From NCBI GenBank assembly GCA_964627605.1, contig CAZVGZ010000010.1, positions 1 through 64,000 of the forward strand: a stretch of 64,000 bases of DNA. The letters run 5' to 3'. Position numbers and translations under genes: made by a program. The stretch is from CAZVGZ01 sp964627605 (GTDB lineage: Bacteria > Latescibacterota > MWCZ01 > CAZVGZ01). Within the stretch, counting starts at the first letter, position 1; each line of letters begins with the position of its first letter. Shown piece by piece: positions 35,885 to 46,100 of this stretch. The notes beneath the pieces were generated by a model. The model ran no database searches and was not told the DNA's origin. It worked only from the letters and a program-made list of their open reading frames with translations.

Positions 35885-37539
35885 TCCGTCGTCACACTCT
35901 CTATCTCGCTACCGCAATGCTAAGTGTACTGGTCGTTTCGTGTGGTTTGCCCAAACCGCACCCAGGAATCGTTTCGACCCGCGATGGCACTCCGCTCGCC
36001 ACAGACGTATTTCTTCCCAAAGAATCCGATATCCAACCACCGTATCCTGCCATCTTAGTGCGGACGACCTACAACAAAGACGCAGGCAGAGCTGGCGTGA
36101 CGATGGCGCAGATGATCGCCAAACAATACACTGAGCGCGGCTATACCTTGGTTGTGCAGGACACGAGAGGGCGCTTTGGCTCAGCAGGCGTCGATTCTAT
36201 CTTCCTTACCGATGGCGCAGGCTACTCCCGCGATGGTTACGACACCATTGAGTGGATAACCCAGCAGCCGTGGTCCGACGGTCAGGTCGGGATGTGGGGT
36301 GTGTCCGCACAGGCCATCACAAGTTATCTGGCTGCAGCCAGCGGTCACCCTGCACTCAAGTGCGCATGGGTGACGATGGGCGGCTCGAACCTGTACCACG
36401 ATATCTTCTATCCAGGCGGAGTCTTTCGAAGCAGAATGGTGGACACCTGGGTTACTGGTCAGGGACGCGCTGATTTCCTGCCGTTTATCCACTCCCACTC
36501 GTCCTACGACCGACACTGGCAAGGCGTTGACATCACGAACCACGCTTCAGGCGTCAGGACCGCATTTTATCACACAGGCGGCTGGTTTGACTGTATGAGT
36601 GTTGGGCAGACCCGTGGTTTCAAAGCGCTTCATGAGAGTGGCGGCGAAGGAGCCAAAGGCCAACAGATGTTGGTGATGGGACCCTGGTCTCACGCAGGCA
36701 CCGGCCGCACTCAGGGCGAGTTGACATTTCCAGACAACAATGCGACGATAAAGCTCAACAAAGAGACGTTCGCGTGGTTCGATCATCACCTCAAAGGCGA
36801 GACGAATACCATAGACAGCCTTCCGCCAGTGCGGTACTACCTCATGGGCGATGTTGACGACTCCACCGCGCCGGGGAACGTCTGGCTGTCCGCTGATTCG
36901 TGGCCTCCAGCAGGGGTCAAAGACAGATCATTCTTCTTTGGCGACAACGGAGGGCTTAACGAATCCGCATCGGTCTCAAAAGCGCCGGACTCTTACAGCT
37001 ACGACCCGCGAAACCCGGTGCCGACATTAGGTGGTCTCAACCTGTTCCAGCCCATCGGCCCTGCGGACCTAACTTCAATAGAAACCAGGGACGATGTGGT
37101 TTCCTATACAACACCACCGCTAACTGAACCGCTCGCCGTCGTCGGTCCAGTGGGGGTCACGCTTTGGGCTTCGTCATCGGCGGAAGACACAGATTTCATG
37201 GCGATGCTCACCGATGTCTATCCTGACGGCCGCTCAATGCTGATTTTGGACGGCCCGATACGCGCCAGGCATCGCGATTCGTTCACTGAAGAGACCCCAA
37301 TGTCTCCAGGTCAAGCCTACGAGTTCGAGATAGACCTTTGGGAGACAGCGCTGGTGTTCAACAAGGGCCACCGGATTCGCGTAGACATCACCAGCTCAAG
37401 TTCGCCGCGATTCAAAGTCAACCCGAACGCCGTAGCCGCAGGGGACACGGTTGTGGCGGTAAATACGATCTATCACGACGGCGCACGCCCATCGTCAATT
37501 ACGTTCGCCGTATTGCCACCAGAAGCGACGACGCCTTGA
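35881..37539 (+). CDS. CocE/NonD-type (S15) hydrolase lipoprotein
   Basis: Exported serine hydrolase of the X-Pro dipeptidyl-peptidase/CocE type, 552 residues. The lipobox is SVLVVSCGLP, so it is a lipoprotein. The alpha/beta-hydrolase core has VQDTRGRFGS, the nucleophile region GMWGVSAQAITSYLAA, PWSHAGTGR (histidine) and AWFDHHLKG. The C-terminal jelly-roll domain has SVSLW-like VTLWASSSAEDTDFMA and NKGHRIRVDITSSSSPRF. A GTG start in a 4-base overlap with fabD, behind a perfect AAGGAGGT, couples it to fabD. It interrupts the fabD-fabG pair, which is unusual. Substrate (peptide or ester) unknown. Confidence 0.88.
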   Translation: MIRRHTLYLATAMLSVLVVSCGLPKPHPGIVSTRDGTPLATDVFLPKESDIQPPYPAILVRTTYNKDAGRAGVTMAQMIAKQYTERGYTLVVQDTRGRFGSAGVDSIFLTDGAGYSRDGYDTIEWITQQPWSDGQVGMWGVSAQAITSYLAAASGHPALKCAWVTMGGSNLYHDIFYPGGVFRSRMVDTWVTGQGRADFLPFIHSHSSYDRHWQGVDITNHASGVRTAFYHTGGWFDCMSVGQTRGFKALHESGGEGAKGQQMLVMGPWSHAGTGRTQGELTFPDNNATIKLNKETFAWFDHHLKGETNTIDSLPPVRYYLMGDVDDSTAPGNVWLSADSWPPAGVKDRSFFFGDNGGLNESASVSKAPDSYSYDPRNPVPTLGGLNLFQPIGPADLTSIETRDDVVSYTTPPLTEPLAVVGPVGVTLWASSSAEDTDFMAMLTDVYPDGRSMLILDGPIRARHRDSFTEETPMSPGQAYEFEIDLWETALVFNKGHRIRVDITSSSSPRFKVNPNAVAAGDTVVAVNTIYHDGARPSSITFAVLPPEATTP

Positions 37540-38244
37540 TAGTCCACCGCCAAAAACGTCTCTGTGGGGGGTGGTTCGCACGCAGCCTTTTTCTGCTGCT
37601 GCTGTCTGTGCCTTCTTGGGCATCCTATGTACTACTTTCACCAGGATGGCGGCCTCGATCCGCTATTCCTTGATGCCGACGAACCGTCTGATAGCCACGT
37701 CTACGATCCGGCGGCACCGGTACCAACGGTGGGTGATCTTAACCTGTTTCTGAAAAAAGATCCATACGATCAGCGCGAATTGGAGTCGAGGGACGATGTC
37801 CTAACAAACACCATCGCTCCGCTCGAAACGCCAATAGCGGTGGCTGGGCCGATTTCAGTTAGTCTGTGGGCGTCATCATCCGCCGAAGACACGGATTACA
37901 TGGCCAAACTGTGCGATGTGTATCCCGATGGCCGGTCGATGCTAATCCTGGACGCTGCTATCCGCACACGTTTTCGCGATGGTTTTCGCAGCGAGAGTTT
38001 CATGACTCCAGGCCAGAGCTACCGTTTTGACATCAAGCTAGGACATACAGCGCTGGCATTTGGAAAAGGCCACAGAGTTCGTGTGGACATCTCAAGCAGC
38101 AATTCGCCCAGATTCCACCCCAATCCCAACACTGCGACACCGTTTCACACCGATTCTGTTGGGGTGATCGCCACTAACACGATCTACCACGACGAGACCC
38201 GCAGATCGGCGCTCGTCTTGTCTATATTACCGCTCGACCACTAG
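37540..38244 (+). pseudogene. Truncated second copy of the CocE-type hydrolase
   Basis: Directly after the intact gene, a frame ending at 38244 encodes only the C-terminal third of a paralogue: YDPAAPVPTVGDLNLF, VSLWASSSAEDTDYMAKL, YPDGRSMLILDAAIRTR and GKGHRVRVDISSSNSPRF, each close to but not identical with the intact copy. The catalytic domain is missing. In another frame the first bases encode a signal-peptide-like LFLLLLSVPSWA, suggesting a former N-terminus joined to the C-terminus by a deletion. A tandem duplication followed by internal deletion explains it best. Confidence 0.7.
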
Positions 38245-38364
38245 GTTTATCCTATGGGGGGATGACAGGCAGGTCGCCCCCCGGCATAGAGCTCGGCGCA
38301 AAAAAAATCGGCGCGCCGGGATATTTGGACGCCGGAACGACTACAACCGCTTGGGGGAGTTAGC

Positions 38365-39108
38365 ATGGATCTGACATCAAAGACCGCCATCGTCACCGGC
38401 GGGGCGCAGGGAATAGGCTGGGACTGCGTTGAAAAGCTCAGTGGCGCTGGCACCAACATCGTGATAGCCGATATCCAGGATGAGTCGGTCGGCTCAGAAG
38501 CCGCAAAAAAAGTGGTTCAGGCTGGCGGCCAAGCGATCTACGTCCAATGCAACGTCACCGACGAGGACGACGTAGGGTCGATGGTGGAAAAAGCGGTGGA
38601 GGAATTTGGGGGCTTAAGTATTTTGATCAACAACGCTGGGATCACCAGCGACACCCTCATGCTCAGAATGAAATTTGAGCAGTGGAGCCGTGTGATCGAG
38701 ACCAATCTGACATCGATGTTTCTCACCACTCAGGCCGCAGTCAGACCGATGATGAAAGCCAGGTGGGGGCGGATAGTCAATATCTCGTCCATCATCGGGC
38801 GCATCGGCAATCCTGGTCAGGCCAACTACGCAGCATCCAAAGCAGGTGTCATCGGCCTTACTAAGACCACGGCGAAAGAGTTTGCTCCGAGGGGGATCAC
38901 TGCCAACGCAGTGGCTCCTGGGTTCATCGCATCGCGTATGACGGACACTCTGGATGAAAAATACAAGCAGCAGCTTCTGGAGGCGATCCCTCTAGGGCGA
39001 ATCGGAGGCACTGAAGATGTCGCCAATCTGGTGAGTTTTTTGGCTTCCGAGGAGGCATCGTACATCACCGGTCAGGTCATCAACGTCGATGGCGGGATGG
39101 CAATGTAG
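38365..39108 (+). CDS. fabG: 3-oxoacyl-ACP reductase
   Basis: NADPH-dependent reductase of the fatty-acid cycle, SDR family, 247 residues. It has the cofactor loop [25 protein letters not shown], the catalytic serine in [14 protein letters not shown] and the tyrosine/lysine in [10 protein letters not shown], and the end VDGGMAM. GGGGGAG precedes the ATG. Confidence 0.97.
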   Translation: MDLTSKTAIVTGGAQGIGWDCVEKLSGAGTNIVIADIQDESVGSEAAKKVVQAGGQAIYVQCNVTDEDDVGSMVEKAVEEFGGLSILINNAGITSDTLMLRMKFEQWSRVIETNLTSMFLTTQAAVRPMMKARWGRIVNISSIIGRIGNPGQANYAASKAGVIGLTKTTAKEFAPRGITANAVAPGFIASRMTDTLDEKYKQQLLEAIPLGRIGGTEDVANLVSFLASEEASYITGQVINVDGGMAM

Positions 39109-39176
39109 TCCGGCGTTCTGTTGGACGATCGACCGTACACTTAAGCCCCAAAACAGGGCTTTTTGGAGGAATCACA

Positions 39177-39419
39177 ATGGCATTGGAAGACCGCGTCAAA
39201 GAGTTGGTGATTGAGCAGCTAGGAGTGACCGAGGAGCAGGTCACCGGCACCGCTAATTTCATCGAAGACTTGGGTGCCGACTCGCTGGATACAGTCGAAC
39301 TCGTCATGGCGTTTGAGGACAAGTTTGACGTCCAGATACCTGACGAAGATGCAGAAAAAATCACCACAGTGAGCGACGCGGTGACCTATCTGGAGGGCAA
39401 AGGCGTCGAGGACAAGTAA
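39177..39419 (+). CDS. acpP: Acyl carrier protein
   Basis: An 80-residue acidic four-helix carrier. The phosphopantetheine serine is S36 in [31 protein letters not shown] precedes the ATG. Second position in the fabG-acpP-fabF core. Confidence 0.98.
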   Translation: MALEDRVKELVIEQLGVTEEQVTGTANFIEDLGADSLDTVELVMAFEDKFDVQIPDEDAEKITTVSDAVTYLEGKGVEDK

Positions 39420-39431
39420 CCTGCCTAAATA

Positions 39432-39467
39432 GGGAGTTGGGCGGTGATGCAAGATCGCCCAGCTTCC
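39432..39467 (+). repeat. Hairpin between acpP and fabF
   Basis: Twelve-base stem GGGAGTTGGGCG/CGCCCAGCTTCC (two G-T wobbles) with a 12-base loop, 12 bases after the acpP stop. There is no T-run, so it is more likely an mRNA-stability element, common after highly expressed acpP, than a terminator. Confidence 0.5.
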
Positions 39468-39511
39468 TGATGTGAAAGGCAGCCGATGGTGGCCGCCAAA
39501 GAGGAGTAGGC

Positions 39512-40750
39512 ATGGATCGGCGTGTCGTAATAACAGGTGTTGGCGTTGTTACGCCTGTGGGGACAGGTGTGCCCAAATTTTGGGAAGCTATCGTCGCCGG
39601 AAAATCAGGTATAGGCTTGGTTACGGCGTTCGATACCACCGGCTACCCCACCCAGATCGCCGGTGAGGCCCTAGATTTCGACCCCACCGCTACCATCCCC
39701 CCCAAAGAGATACGGCGGATGGACCGGTTCGCACAGATGGCGATAACCGCCTCGCTGGAAGCGGTCGCAGACTCTGGGATCGACATCGGCAGCGCGGCTG
39801 ACAGAGTTGGAGTCATCTACGGCGCGGGTATTGGCGGAATTCGCACGATTGAGGAGCAGGCTGGAGTTCTAAAAGATCGAGGCTCAGACCGCGTCTCACC
39901 ATTTATGATCCCCATGCTCATCGCTGATATGGGCGCAGGCCTGATATCGATGCGCCTCGGCGCAAAAGGCCCCAACTACGCTGTGGTCTCGGCGTGTGCA
40001 ACCGGAATCCATGCCCTCAGCGACGCCGCCCATACAATCGCCAGAGGCGATGCTGACGCCATTATCACCGGTGGTGCCGAAGCTGCTGTTACAGGGCTTG
40101 GAATGAGCGGGTTCTGCTCGATGCGGGCGATGTCCACCCGCAACGATGATCCCCAGGGTGCCAGCCGACCTTTTGACTTGGGTCGCGACGGGTTTGTCAT
40201 GGGAGAAGGAGCTGGTGCTCTGCTTCTGGAGTCTCTCGATCAGGCCGAGCGCCGAGGCGCAGACATCTACGGCGAGGTGATCGGTACAGCCGCCAGCGGC
40301 GACGCCCACCACATGAGCGCTCCAGCGCCAGGAGGCGAGGGAGCAGCTCGTTCCATGAAGGCGGCAGTTGAGAGAGCTGAAATCAATCCTGAGGATGTGG
40401 ACTACATAAACACCCACGGCACCTCGACACCGCTTGGGGACGTCGCTGAGGTTCAGGCGATAAAGACCGTATTTGGCGATAGCGCCAAATCGCTGGCGAC
40501 CAACTCGACGAAGTCCATGACCGGCCACCTTTTAGGAGCCGCCGGCGCGGTTGAGTCCATCGTCTGCCTTCTGGCGATTAGGGACGGCGTCCTACCACCG
40601 ACGATCAATCAGGACGATCCGGACACAGAATGCGATCTGGACACAGTGCCAAATGTTGCGCGGCAGGCGACAATCAAAACCGCTCTTAACAACGGATTTG
40701 GGTTCGGCGGGCACAACGCTACTGTCATTTTCCGTCGGTTTGACGGCTGA
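39512..40750 (+). CDS. fabF: 3-oxoacyl-ACP synthase II
   Basis: Elongating condensing enzyme, 412 residues. The catalytic cysteine C162 is in VVSACATGIHALSD; the two histidines lie in NTHGTSTPLGDVAE and KSMTGHLLGAAGAVE. AGAGGAGTAGGC precedes the ATG. Normal length and fully intact. Confidence 0.97.
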   Translation: MDRRVVITGVGVVTPVGTGVPKFWEAIVAGKSGIGLVTAFDTTGYPTQIAGEALDFDPTATIPPKEIRRMDRFAQMAITASLEAVADSGIDIGSAADRVGVIYGAGIGGIRTIEEQAGVLKDRGSDRVSPFMIPMLIADMGAGLISMRLGAKGPNYAVVSACATGIHALSDAAHTIARGDADAIITGGAEAAVTGLGMSGFCSMRAMSTRNDDPQGASRPFDLGRDGFVMGEGAGALLLESLDQAERRGADIYGEVIGTAASGDAHHMSAPAPGGEGAARSMKAAVERAEINPEDVDYINTHGTSTPLGDVAEVQAIKTVFGDSAKSLATNSTKSMTGHLLGAAGAVESIVCLLAIRDGVLPPTINQDDPDTECDLDTVPNVARQATIKTALNNGFGFGGHNATVIFRRFDG

Positions 40751-40832
40751 CACGGCAGTGAGACAGATCGGGTGTCCTTTTTACGGTGGATTAGGCGAGT
40801 AGTGCAGCCTTTGGGAGCGATTACAGGGGAAA

Positions 40833-41639
40833 ATGGGACGGTTGCGACAGGTTTTAGATAGCGTATTAGGCGGTCGGCGGCTCGCCACCAAAGACCCGTC
40901 TGTGTCAGTTTCCGAGCTCGAAGCGATCATCGGCTATCGTTTTGACGACCCGGAACTGCTTATCCGTTCGCTCAAACACCGCTCCTACGTCTACGCCGAA
41001 CAGGGTCAAGAACCGACCAACGGTGCCGACGCCAACGAACGTTTGGAGTTCTTAGGCGACGCGGTCTTGGGCCTTATAGTCACCGAACACCTCTACCGCC
41101 GCTTCCCGTCGCAGCGCGAAGGAGCGCTCACCAAACGCAAATCTATCCTTGTCAGCAAGACTATTCTCGCAAAGCGCGCCAAATCCCTTGGCCTCGATCA
41201 GTACGTGCTTCTAAGCAAGCTGGAAGATACCGCAGGAGGGCGTCAGCGGCGATCTATTTTAGGAGACTGCTACGAAGCGTTATTAGGGGCGATCTATCTT
41301 GACGGCGGCTTGGAACCGGTGACGACGTTTCTCGAGCGCGAGTTGCTTACGGACTTGGAGTCGTTTACCGGATCGGCAACTAATCACAAATCGGTGCTAC
41401 TGGAGTGGGTACAGGCCAAAGGCCTTCCCCACCCGAAGTACGAACTGCGTGATGAGCAGGGCCCTGACCACCACAAAACGTTCGACATCGGCGTCACGGT
41501 AGATGGCGAACAGTTGGGATCGGGCAGCGGTCGCAGCAAGAAAGAGGCACAACAGAAAGCCGCCCAGGTAGCGCTTGGGGTTTTGGCGCTGCGACCCGAT
41601 GACGAGCTTTCAGAACAGCCCCAGAATCCGCCCATCTAG
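40833..41639 (+). CDS. rnc: Ribonuclease III
   Basis: Double-strand-specific endonuclease for rRNA processing. The catalytic signature is ERLEFLGDAVLGLIVTEHLY; the C-terminal dsRNA-binding domain is at about 175-245, with GSGRSKKEAQQKAAQVAL. At 268 residues it is normal. It follows fabF in the common fab-rnc order. Confidence 0.96.
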   Translation: MGRLRQVLDSVLGGRRLATKDPSVSVSELEAIIGYRFDDPELLIRSLKHRSYVYAEQGQEPTNGADANERLEFLGDAVLGLIVTEHLYRRFPSQREGALTKRKSILVSKTILAKRAKSLGLDQYVLLSKLEDTAGGRQRRSILGDCYEALLGAIYLDGGLEPVTTFLERELLTDLESFTGSATNHKSVLLEWVQAKGLPHPKYELRDEQGPDHHKTFDIGVTVDGEQLGSGSGRSKKEAQQKAAQVALGVLALRPDDELSEQPQNPPI

Positions 41640-41659
41640 ACCGAGAGGATGAGTTGCAG

Positions 41660-42526
41660 ATGTCACTCCACGAGCCTCACAGGTGGCGGATTCTCTTTTC
41701 AGACGAATCGGATGGCGCAGGCAACATGGCGTTGGATGAAGCGATCAGCGAGTCGGTCGCGGCTGGCCTCAGTCCCCCAACCCTCCGGCTCTATACCTGG
41801 AACCCTCCAACAATCTCATTCGGATGCTCCCAACACATCGAGTCGGAAATCGACGTCGACGCATGCCAGCGGGACGGCATAGGTCTAGCTCGCAGAATCT
41901 CAGGTGGGCGGGCGGTGCTACACTCGCAGGAGTTGACCTACAGCGTTTTCGCCAAGCCCAACGACCATAGAGCTTTCAGTGGCTCTATCAATGACACATA
42001 CGAAGCTATCAGCAGAGGCCTAGTGAAGGGTTTGCTGCGATCGGGAGTGGATGCAGAGCTGTATCGAGGTGAGGTCGGTGCTCAAATTCTAGCGCAGACC
42101 TCAGCGCCCTGCTTCGCCAGTACATCACGTTCAGAGGTGGTCCTGCAAGGGCGGAAATTAGTAGGAAGCGCTCAGAGAAGGACAGCGGATGTCGTGCTGC
42201 AACACGGGTCGATCCTGTTGGGCCGCGATCATCTGCGCATCATCGACTATATGAGAGTCACCGAGAGTGTCAGGCTGCGTCTTAAGCGGTATATGGAGGA
42301 CAACACGATCTCGCTCCAACAGACCGATTGGGACGAAGCAAGATCGAAAAAACTCCCAGAGAGGCTTAGACAAGGTTTTGCAGAGGTGTTTGAAATCGAT
42401 CTGGAGTGGGACAGCCAGAGCGATTTTGAGCGCGATAGGGCCATATCGCTCGTGAGTACCAGATACGGTCTCAAAAGTTGGACACTCAAGACGCACGGCT
42501 CACCAAAGGTGGCAGCAGGTGTATAA
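41660..42526 (+). CDS. Lipoate-protein ligase A-like (BPL/LplA/LipB) protein
   Basis: A 288-residue member of the biotin/lipoate ligase fold. Motifs are GAGNMALDEA, the signature GLARRISGGRAVLHSQELTY with the RRxxGG and H..LTYS elements, and VGSAQRR with the lysine in GRKLVGSAQ. It could be a lipoate ligase or octanoyltransferase. The ATG at 41660 is preferred; a TTG six bases earlier also fits the GAGAGGATGAG site. Its stop lies inside the pgi start. Confidence 0.88.
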   Translation: MSLHEPHRWRILFSDESDGAGNMALDEAISESVAAGLSPPTLRLYTWNPPTISFGCSQHIESEIDVDACQRDGIGLARRISGGRAVLHSQELTYSVFAKPNDHRAFSGSINDTYEAISRGLVKGLLRSGVDAELYRGEVGAQILAQTSAPCFASTSRSEVVLQGRKLVGSAQRRTADVVLQHGSILLGRDHLRIIDYMRVTESVRLRLKRYMEDNTISLQQTDWDEARSKKLPERLRQGFAEVFEIDLEWDSQSDFERDRAISLVSTRYGLKSWTLKTHGSPKVAAGV

Positions 42527-43949
42527 CGATAGCGAATGGCAGCGCACGATGCGAATCCGTCTGGACTACAACAACGTAATGGCGGACATGATTGGCGATG
42601 AACACGGAATCAAAGCCGACGAGTTGACGCGTCTAGGAGGTCTTCTTGGCGAAATAGACACCGATCTGGCTTCCCTAAGAGAGTCGGGCTCACTGCCATA
42701 CCGCGATCTGCTCTACCAGGACATCTCCGCCGTCACCGAGTGTACCGAAAACCTTCAGGCACGTTTCTCCACAATGGTAGTAATAGGGATCGGCGGATCG
42801 GCGTTAGGAGCCATATCGCTTAGGACAGCGCTATGTCATCCACACCACAACGAACTTGACGACGGCAGACGCCAGGGGATGCGCCTTTTTGTCGCCGACA
42901 ATGTCGATCCAGATGCCCTGACAGCCCTATTTGACATTGTTGAACCTCAGACCACCGTATTCAACGTAATTACGAAGTCAGGCAGCACAGCGGAGACGAT
43001 GAGCACACTGCTTCTGGTGATCCGCTATCTGAAAGACAATATCCGCGACAGTTGGCGTGACCACCTGATCGCCACTACCGACCCCGCCAAAGGCGATTTG
43101 AGAGCGTTTGCGGACAGTGAAAATGTCGCCACGCTCGAAGTGCCTGACGGTGTAGGCGGAAGGTTCTCAGTGTTGAGTGGTGTCGGGCTTCTTCCTGCTG
43201 CGGCTGCTGGGATCGACATAGCGGAGCTGCTGGCTGGTGCGGCGGCGATGGACGAGAGGCTCACCAGTTCTGAAGTGATGGACAGCCCGGCCTATGTCGG
43301 TGCAGCGATTCACCACCTAGCCTACAACCACGAACACCCCAAGCCAATAGCGGTGATGATGCCCTATGTTCAGGCGCTCAAAGACGTATCGGACTGGTTC
43401 AGGCAGCTCTGGGCGGAGTCGCTCGGCAAAGCTGTCGATCTCTCCGGCGACCTGGTCAACGTCGGGCCAACCCCGGTAAATGCGCTTGGTGTCACCGACC
43501 AACACTCCCAGGTACAGCTCTACGTCGAAGGCCCCAACGACAAACTGTACACTTTCGTGGCTGCCGATAGGTTTTCTCACCCAATGCCTTTCCCAAATGA
43601 GCTTCCTGAGTATGCCGCCACATCCTATTTTGATGGCGCTACTATGGAGCAGCTTCTAAGAGCCGAACGTCAGGCAACTGAGTTGGCGCTCTGCGGGCAG
43701 TTCCGACCGAACATGACACTCACGCTTCCAGAAGTCCGCGCTTTCACCGTTGGGCAGTTGCTGTACATGCTGGAAGTGCAGACTCTCTGCGCTGGAGCGC
43801 TCTTCAATGTGGACCCTCTGGATCAACCAGGCGTAGAAGCTGGCAAAACAGCCACCTACGCACTGATGGGCCGAGAGGGCTACGAAGCCCAAGCCGCTCA
43901 AATACGTTCCGAACAGGCCCGCCGCAAAGACGACTACCGCCTCGCGTGA
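42519..43949 (+). CDS. pgi: Glucose-6-phosphate isomerase
   Basis: Interconverts glucose-6-phosphate and fructose-6-phosphate. The 476 residues carry VVIGIGGSALGA, NVITKSGSTAETMSTLL, GGRFSVLSGVGLLP, and the C-terminal QLLYMLEVQTLCAGALF and NVDPLDQPGVE. The GTG at 42519 has AAAGGTGG upstream and overlaps the ligase gene; the ATG at 42549 (MRIRLDYNN) is an alternative. The short form (under 500 residues) matches the Bacillus-type enzyme. Confidence 0.95.
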   Translation: MYNDSEWQRTMRIRLDYNNVMADMIGDEHGIKADELTRLGGLLGEIDTDLASLRESGSLPYRDLLYQDISAVTECTENLQARFSTMVVIGIGGSALGAISLRTALCHPHHNELDDGRRQGMRLFVADNVDPDALTALFDIVEPQTTVFNVITKSGSTAETMSTLLLVIRYLKDNIRDSWRDHLIATTDPAKGDLRAFADSENVATLEVPDGVGGRFSVLSGVGLLPAAAAGIDIAELLAGAAAMDERLTSSEVMDSPAYVGAAIHHLAYNHEHPKPIAVMMPYVQALKDVSDWFRQLWAESLGKAVDLSGDLVNVGPTPVNALGVTDQHSQVQLYVEGPNDKLYTFVAADRFSHPMPFPNELPEYAATSYFDGATMEQLLRAERQATELALCGQFRPNMTLTLPEVRAFTVGQLLYMLEVQTLCAGALFNVDPLDQPGVEAGKTATYALMGREGYEAQAAQIRSEQARRKDDYRLA

Positions 43950-44111
43950 GTTGCCGGATCTCTGCCCCAAGGGCCTCTGGTTGTGGACGATATTCCGCGG
44001 TTCGGCAGACGCGGCGCAGGACAGCATAATCTGTTCTGTCGGAATCACCTTCCGATCATTCCTCTAGATTCCCGACTTGCACACAACAACTGTTTGTAGT
44101 AATATAGCGTT

Positions 44112-44147
44112 GGGCGACTGAGCAAGAGTAAGTGCTCCTAATCGCCC
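44112..44147 (+). repeat. Two-tier hairpin downstream of pgi
   Basis: Outer stem GGGCGA/TCGCCC encloses an inner stem GAGCA/TGCTC with an 8-base loop. It lies in the 250-base spacer after pgi, which holds no gene. It might fold as a small RNA structure, but there is no T-run. Confidence 0.4.
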
Positions 44148-44202
44148 CCTTCGGTTCAACTGACTGCGCCATTCCACGCCCCGCTCTTACGGGGTTAGCG
44201 AC

Positions 44203-44595
44203 ATGGCGCACGACCCCACATGGAGGCGAGTGGTGAGTTTCTCATTGGAAATAGACTACCCCATCGAGCGGATGGAGCAGAACCGCAAACGGGCGAAGGC
44301 ACGGCAATCCTACGACTACCACGACCGGGTCCCTGTGGCTTTCTGCTTCGTCCCACGATTCTTCACACCGATCTTCGGGATTCCCTACAACGAGATATTC
44401 AAGGACATCGAAACCCAGTACCACCGGTTGTTGCAGTTCGCCAAATACCGAATAGAAAACATACCTGACGACTCCTACTGCTTTGAACCCACCGTCGTGG
44501 TCCAACCCTATTTCGACAACGTGATTGAGGCCGACGCTTTCGGTGCCGAGATAATCTACCCGGAGAACGAGACTGTCCACTTAAGTACCCGCTGA
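44203..44595 (+). pseudogene. N-terminal fragment of a URO-D-like protein
   Basis: A 130-residue frame reads as the first third of an uroporphyrinogen-decarboxylase-like protein: HDRVPVAFCFVPRFFTPIFG, PYNEIFKDIETQYHRLLQFA, PYFDNVIEADAFGAEI. It then stops at VHLSTR. The family proteins are about 350-400 residues. The C-terminal barrel is absent and the next gene begins 45 bases on. Truncation by deletion is the simplest reading. Confidence 0.6.
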
Positions 44596-44640
44596 CCGCA
44601 GAGAGACAGGCAAACCTTTCTTCACTCGACCGGAGTTGCT

Positions 44641-46026
44641 TTGCATAATCCGGCGGTACCAACACACATTGGCGGCGTGTTCCCACACTTAGCGGTCAAG
44701 GCTGACCACAAGCCCTTCAGGAGTGAGACAGGGATTGGGGCGCTGATGCCGTGGGCCGATCGACTCTGGTTCGTCACCTACGTCGCGCACAAGGCAGGGA
44801 GCGGTGGCGGTACCGGGCTGTTCTCCATTGATGACCAGATGCAGATCACGAAGCAACCGGCCTCACGAGTCGGGACGTACGCCAACCGTATCATCCACCA
44901 TGAGTCCGACCAGCTCATCATCGGCCCGCACGCGATAAGTACAGATGGCGACGTGCGCACGTTCGAAGATCTCGTGGATGTGCGGTTGGCAGCGACGGCC
45001 AGACATTTGGATGAACCCGAAAACCTGGTCTACTTCCTCGGCATGGAAGGAACACTCTACGAAGCCGATGTCCACACCCTGGCCGCCCAACCGATTGCCG
45101 ACCTGAATGCGGAACTCGGTGTGGAGAGCAAGCCTCACTTCAAAGACGCCTACTCAGATCACGGTAGGCTCGTTGTCGTAAATAACTCCTACTACGCTGA
45201 GGACTACGCTCGCGGCGAAAGCGACGGGCGCTTGGCGGAATGGGACACCAAGCGATGGCGAACGATAGCACAGACGCAGTTCAACACGGTAACCGGTCGC
45301 AGTTCCGACGCGCTTGGGCGAGCCATCTACGCCGCCGGGCAGGATAGGGCCTCCGCACTGCTGTACGTCTATCTACCAACCACCGGATGGAAAATCTACC
45401 GGCTGCCGCGGAGCACGCACACGCAGGACCACGCGTGGACCACCGAATGGCCTCGCATGCGCGAAGTGGAGTCAGAACGCTGGCTGCTCGACGCAGGTGG
45501 CATGTTCTACGAGTTGCCTGCGATGACGTACGCCGACTCGCTTCGCGGAGTTGTCCCGATATGCCGCCACCTTCGTATCATTGGCGACTACTGCTCATGG
45601 AACGGGCTGATGGTAATGGCTGGCGACCAGGCGACCCCAATCGGCGACACTAATCCGTTCATCGGCCAATCGCAGTCGAACCTCTGGTTCGGGAAAACCG
45701 ACGATCTTTGGTCCTTTGGCTCGAAGCCATCGGGCTGGGGCGGCCCCTGGTGGGACCAGGCTGTGAAGGCTGAAATCCCCTCGGACCCTTTTCTTATGAC
45801 CGGATTTGAAAAAAAATGCATACACATCAGCCACGATGGTGAACAGTCGGAAAGATTTGCCGTCGAACTCGACTTCCAAGGCACCGGTGCGTGGTGTCGC
45901 TACACAGAACTCGAATCCAGCGGGGGGTACGTCGTGCATGCGTTCCCAGACGGCACTGCCGCCCACTGGGTACGCATCGTGCCCTACCGGGACTGCACCG
46001 CAACCGCACAGTTTTTCTACAGTTGA
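44641..46026 (+). CDS. Uncharacterised beta-propeller-like protein
   Basis: A 461-residue protein I cannot place in a named family. It opens GGVFPHLAVKADHKPFRSE and is rich in short beta-strand phrases (GIGALMPWADRLWFVTYVAH, YVYLPTTGWKIYRLP, LDAGGMFYELPAM), consistent with a propeller of six or seven blades. No signal peptide is present. The first start is a TTG at 44641. It precedes a galactonate-dehydratase-like gene by 74 bases, so a role in carbohydrate use is possible but unproven. Confidence 0.7.
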   Translation: MHNPAVPTHIGGVFPHLAVKADHKPFRSETGIGALMPWADRLWFVTYVAHKAGSGGGTGLFSIDDQMQITKQPASRVGTYANRIIHHESDQLIIGPHAISTDGDVRTFEDLVDVRLAATARHLDEPENLVYFLGMEGTLYEADVHTLAAQPIADLNAELGVESKPHFKDAYSDHGRLVVVNNSYYAEDYARGESDGRLAEWDTKRWRTIAQTQFNTVTGRSSDALGRAIYAAGQDRASALLYVYLPTTGWKIYRLPRSTHTQDHAWTTEWPRMREVESERWLLDAGGMFYELPAMTYADSLRGVVPICRHLRIIGDYCSWNGLMVMAGDQATPIGDTNPFIGQSQSNLWFGKTDDLWSFGSKPSGWGGPWWDQAVKAEIPSDPFLMTGFEKKCIHISHDGEQSERFAVELDFQGTGAWCRYTELESSGGYVVHAFPDGTAAHWVRIVPYRDCTATAQFFYS

Positions 46027-46100
46027 TCGAACTCGGGAACGACAGGCCTCAAGGCTGGTCTCAGATCGCAGACGATTATCACTTACGCAGAGGAATCCCA

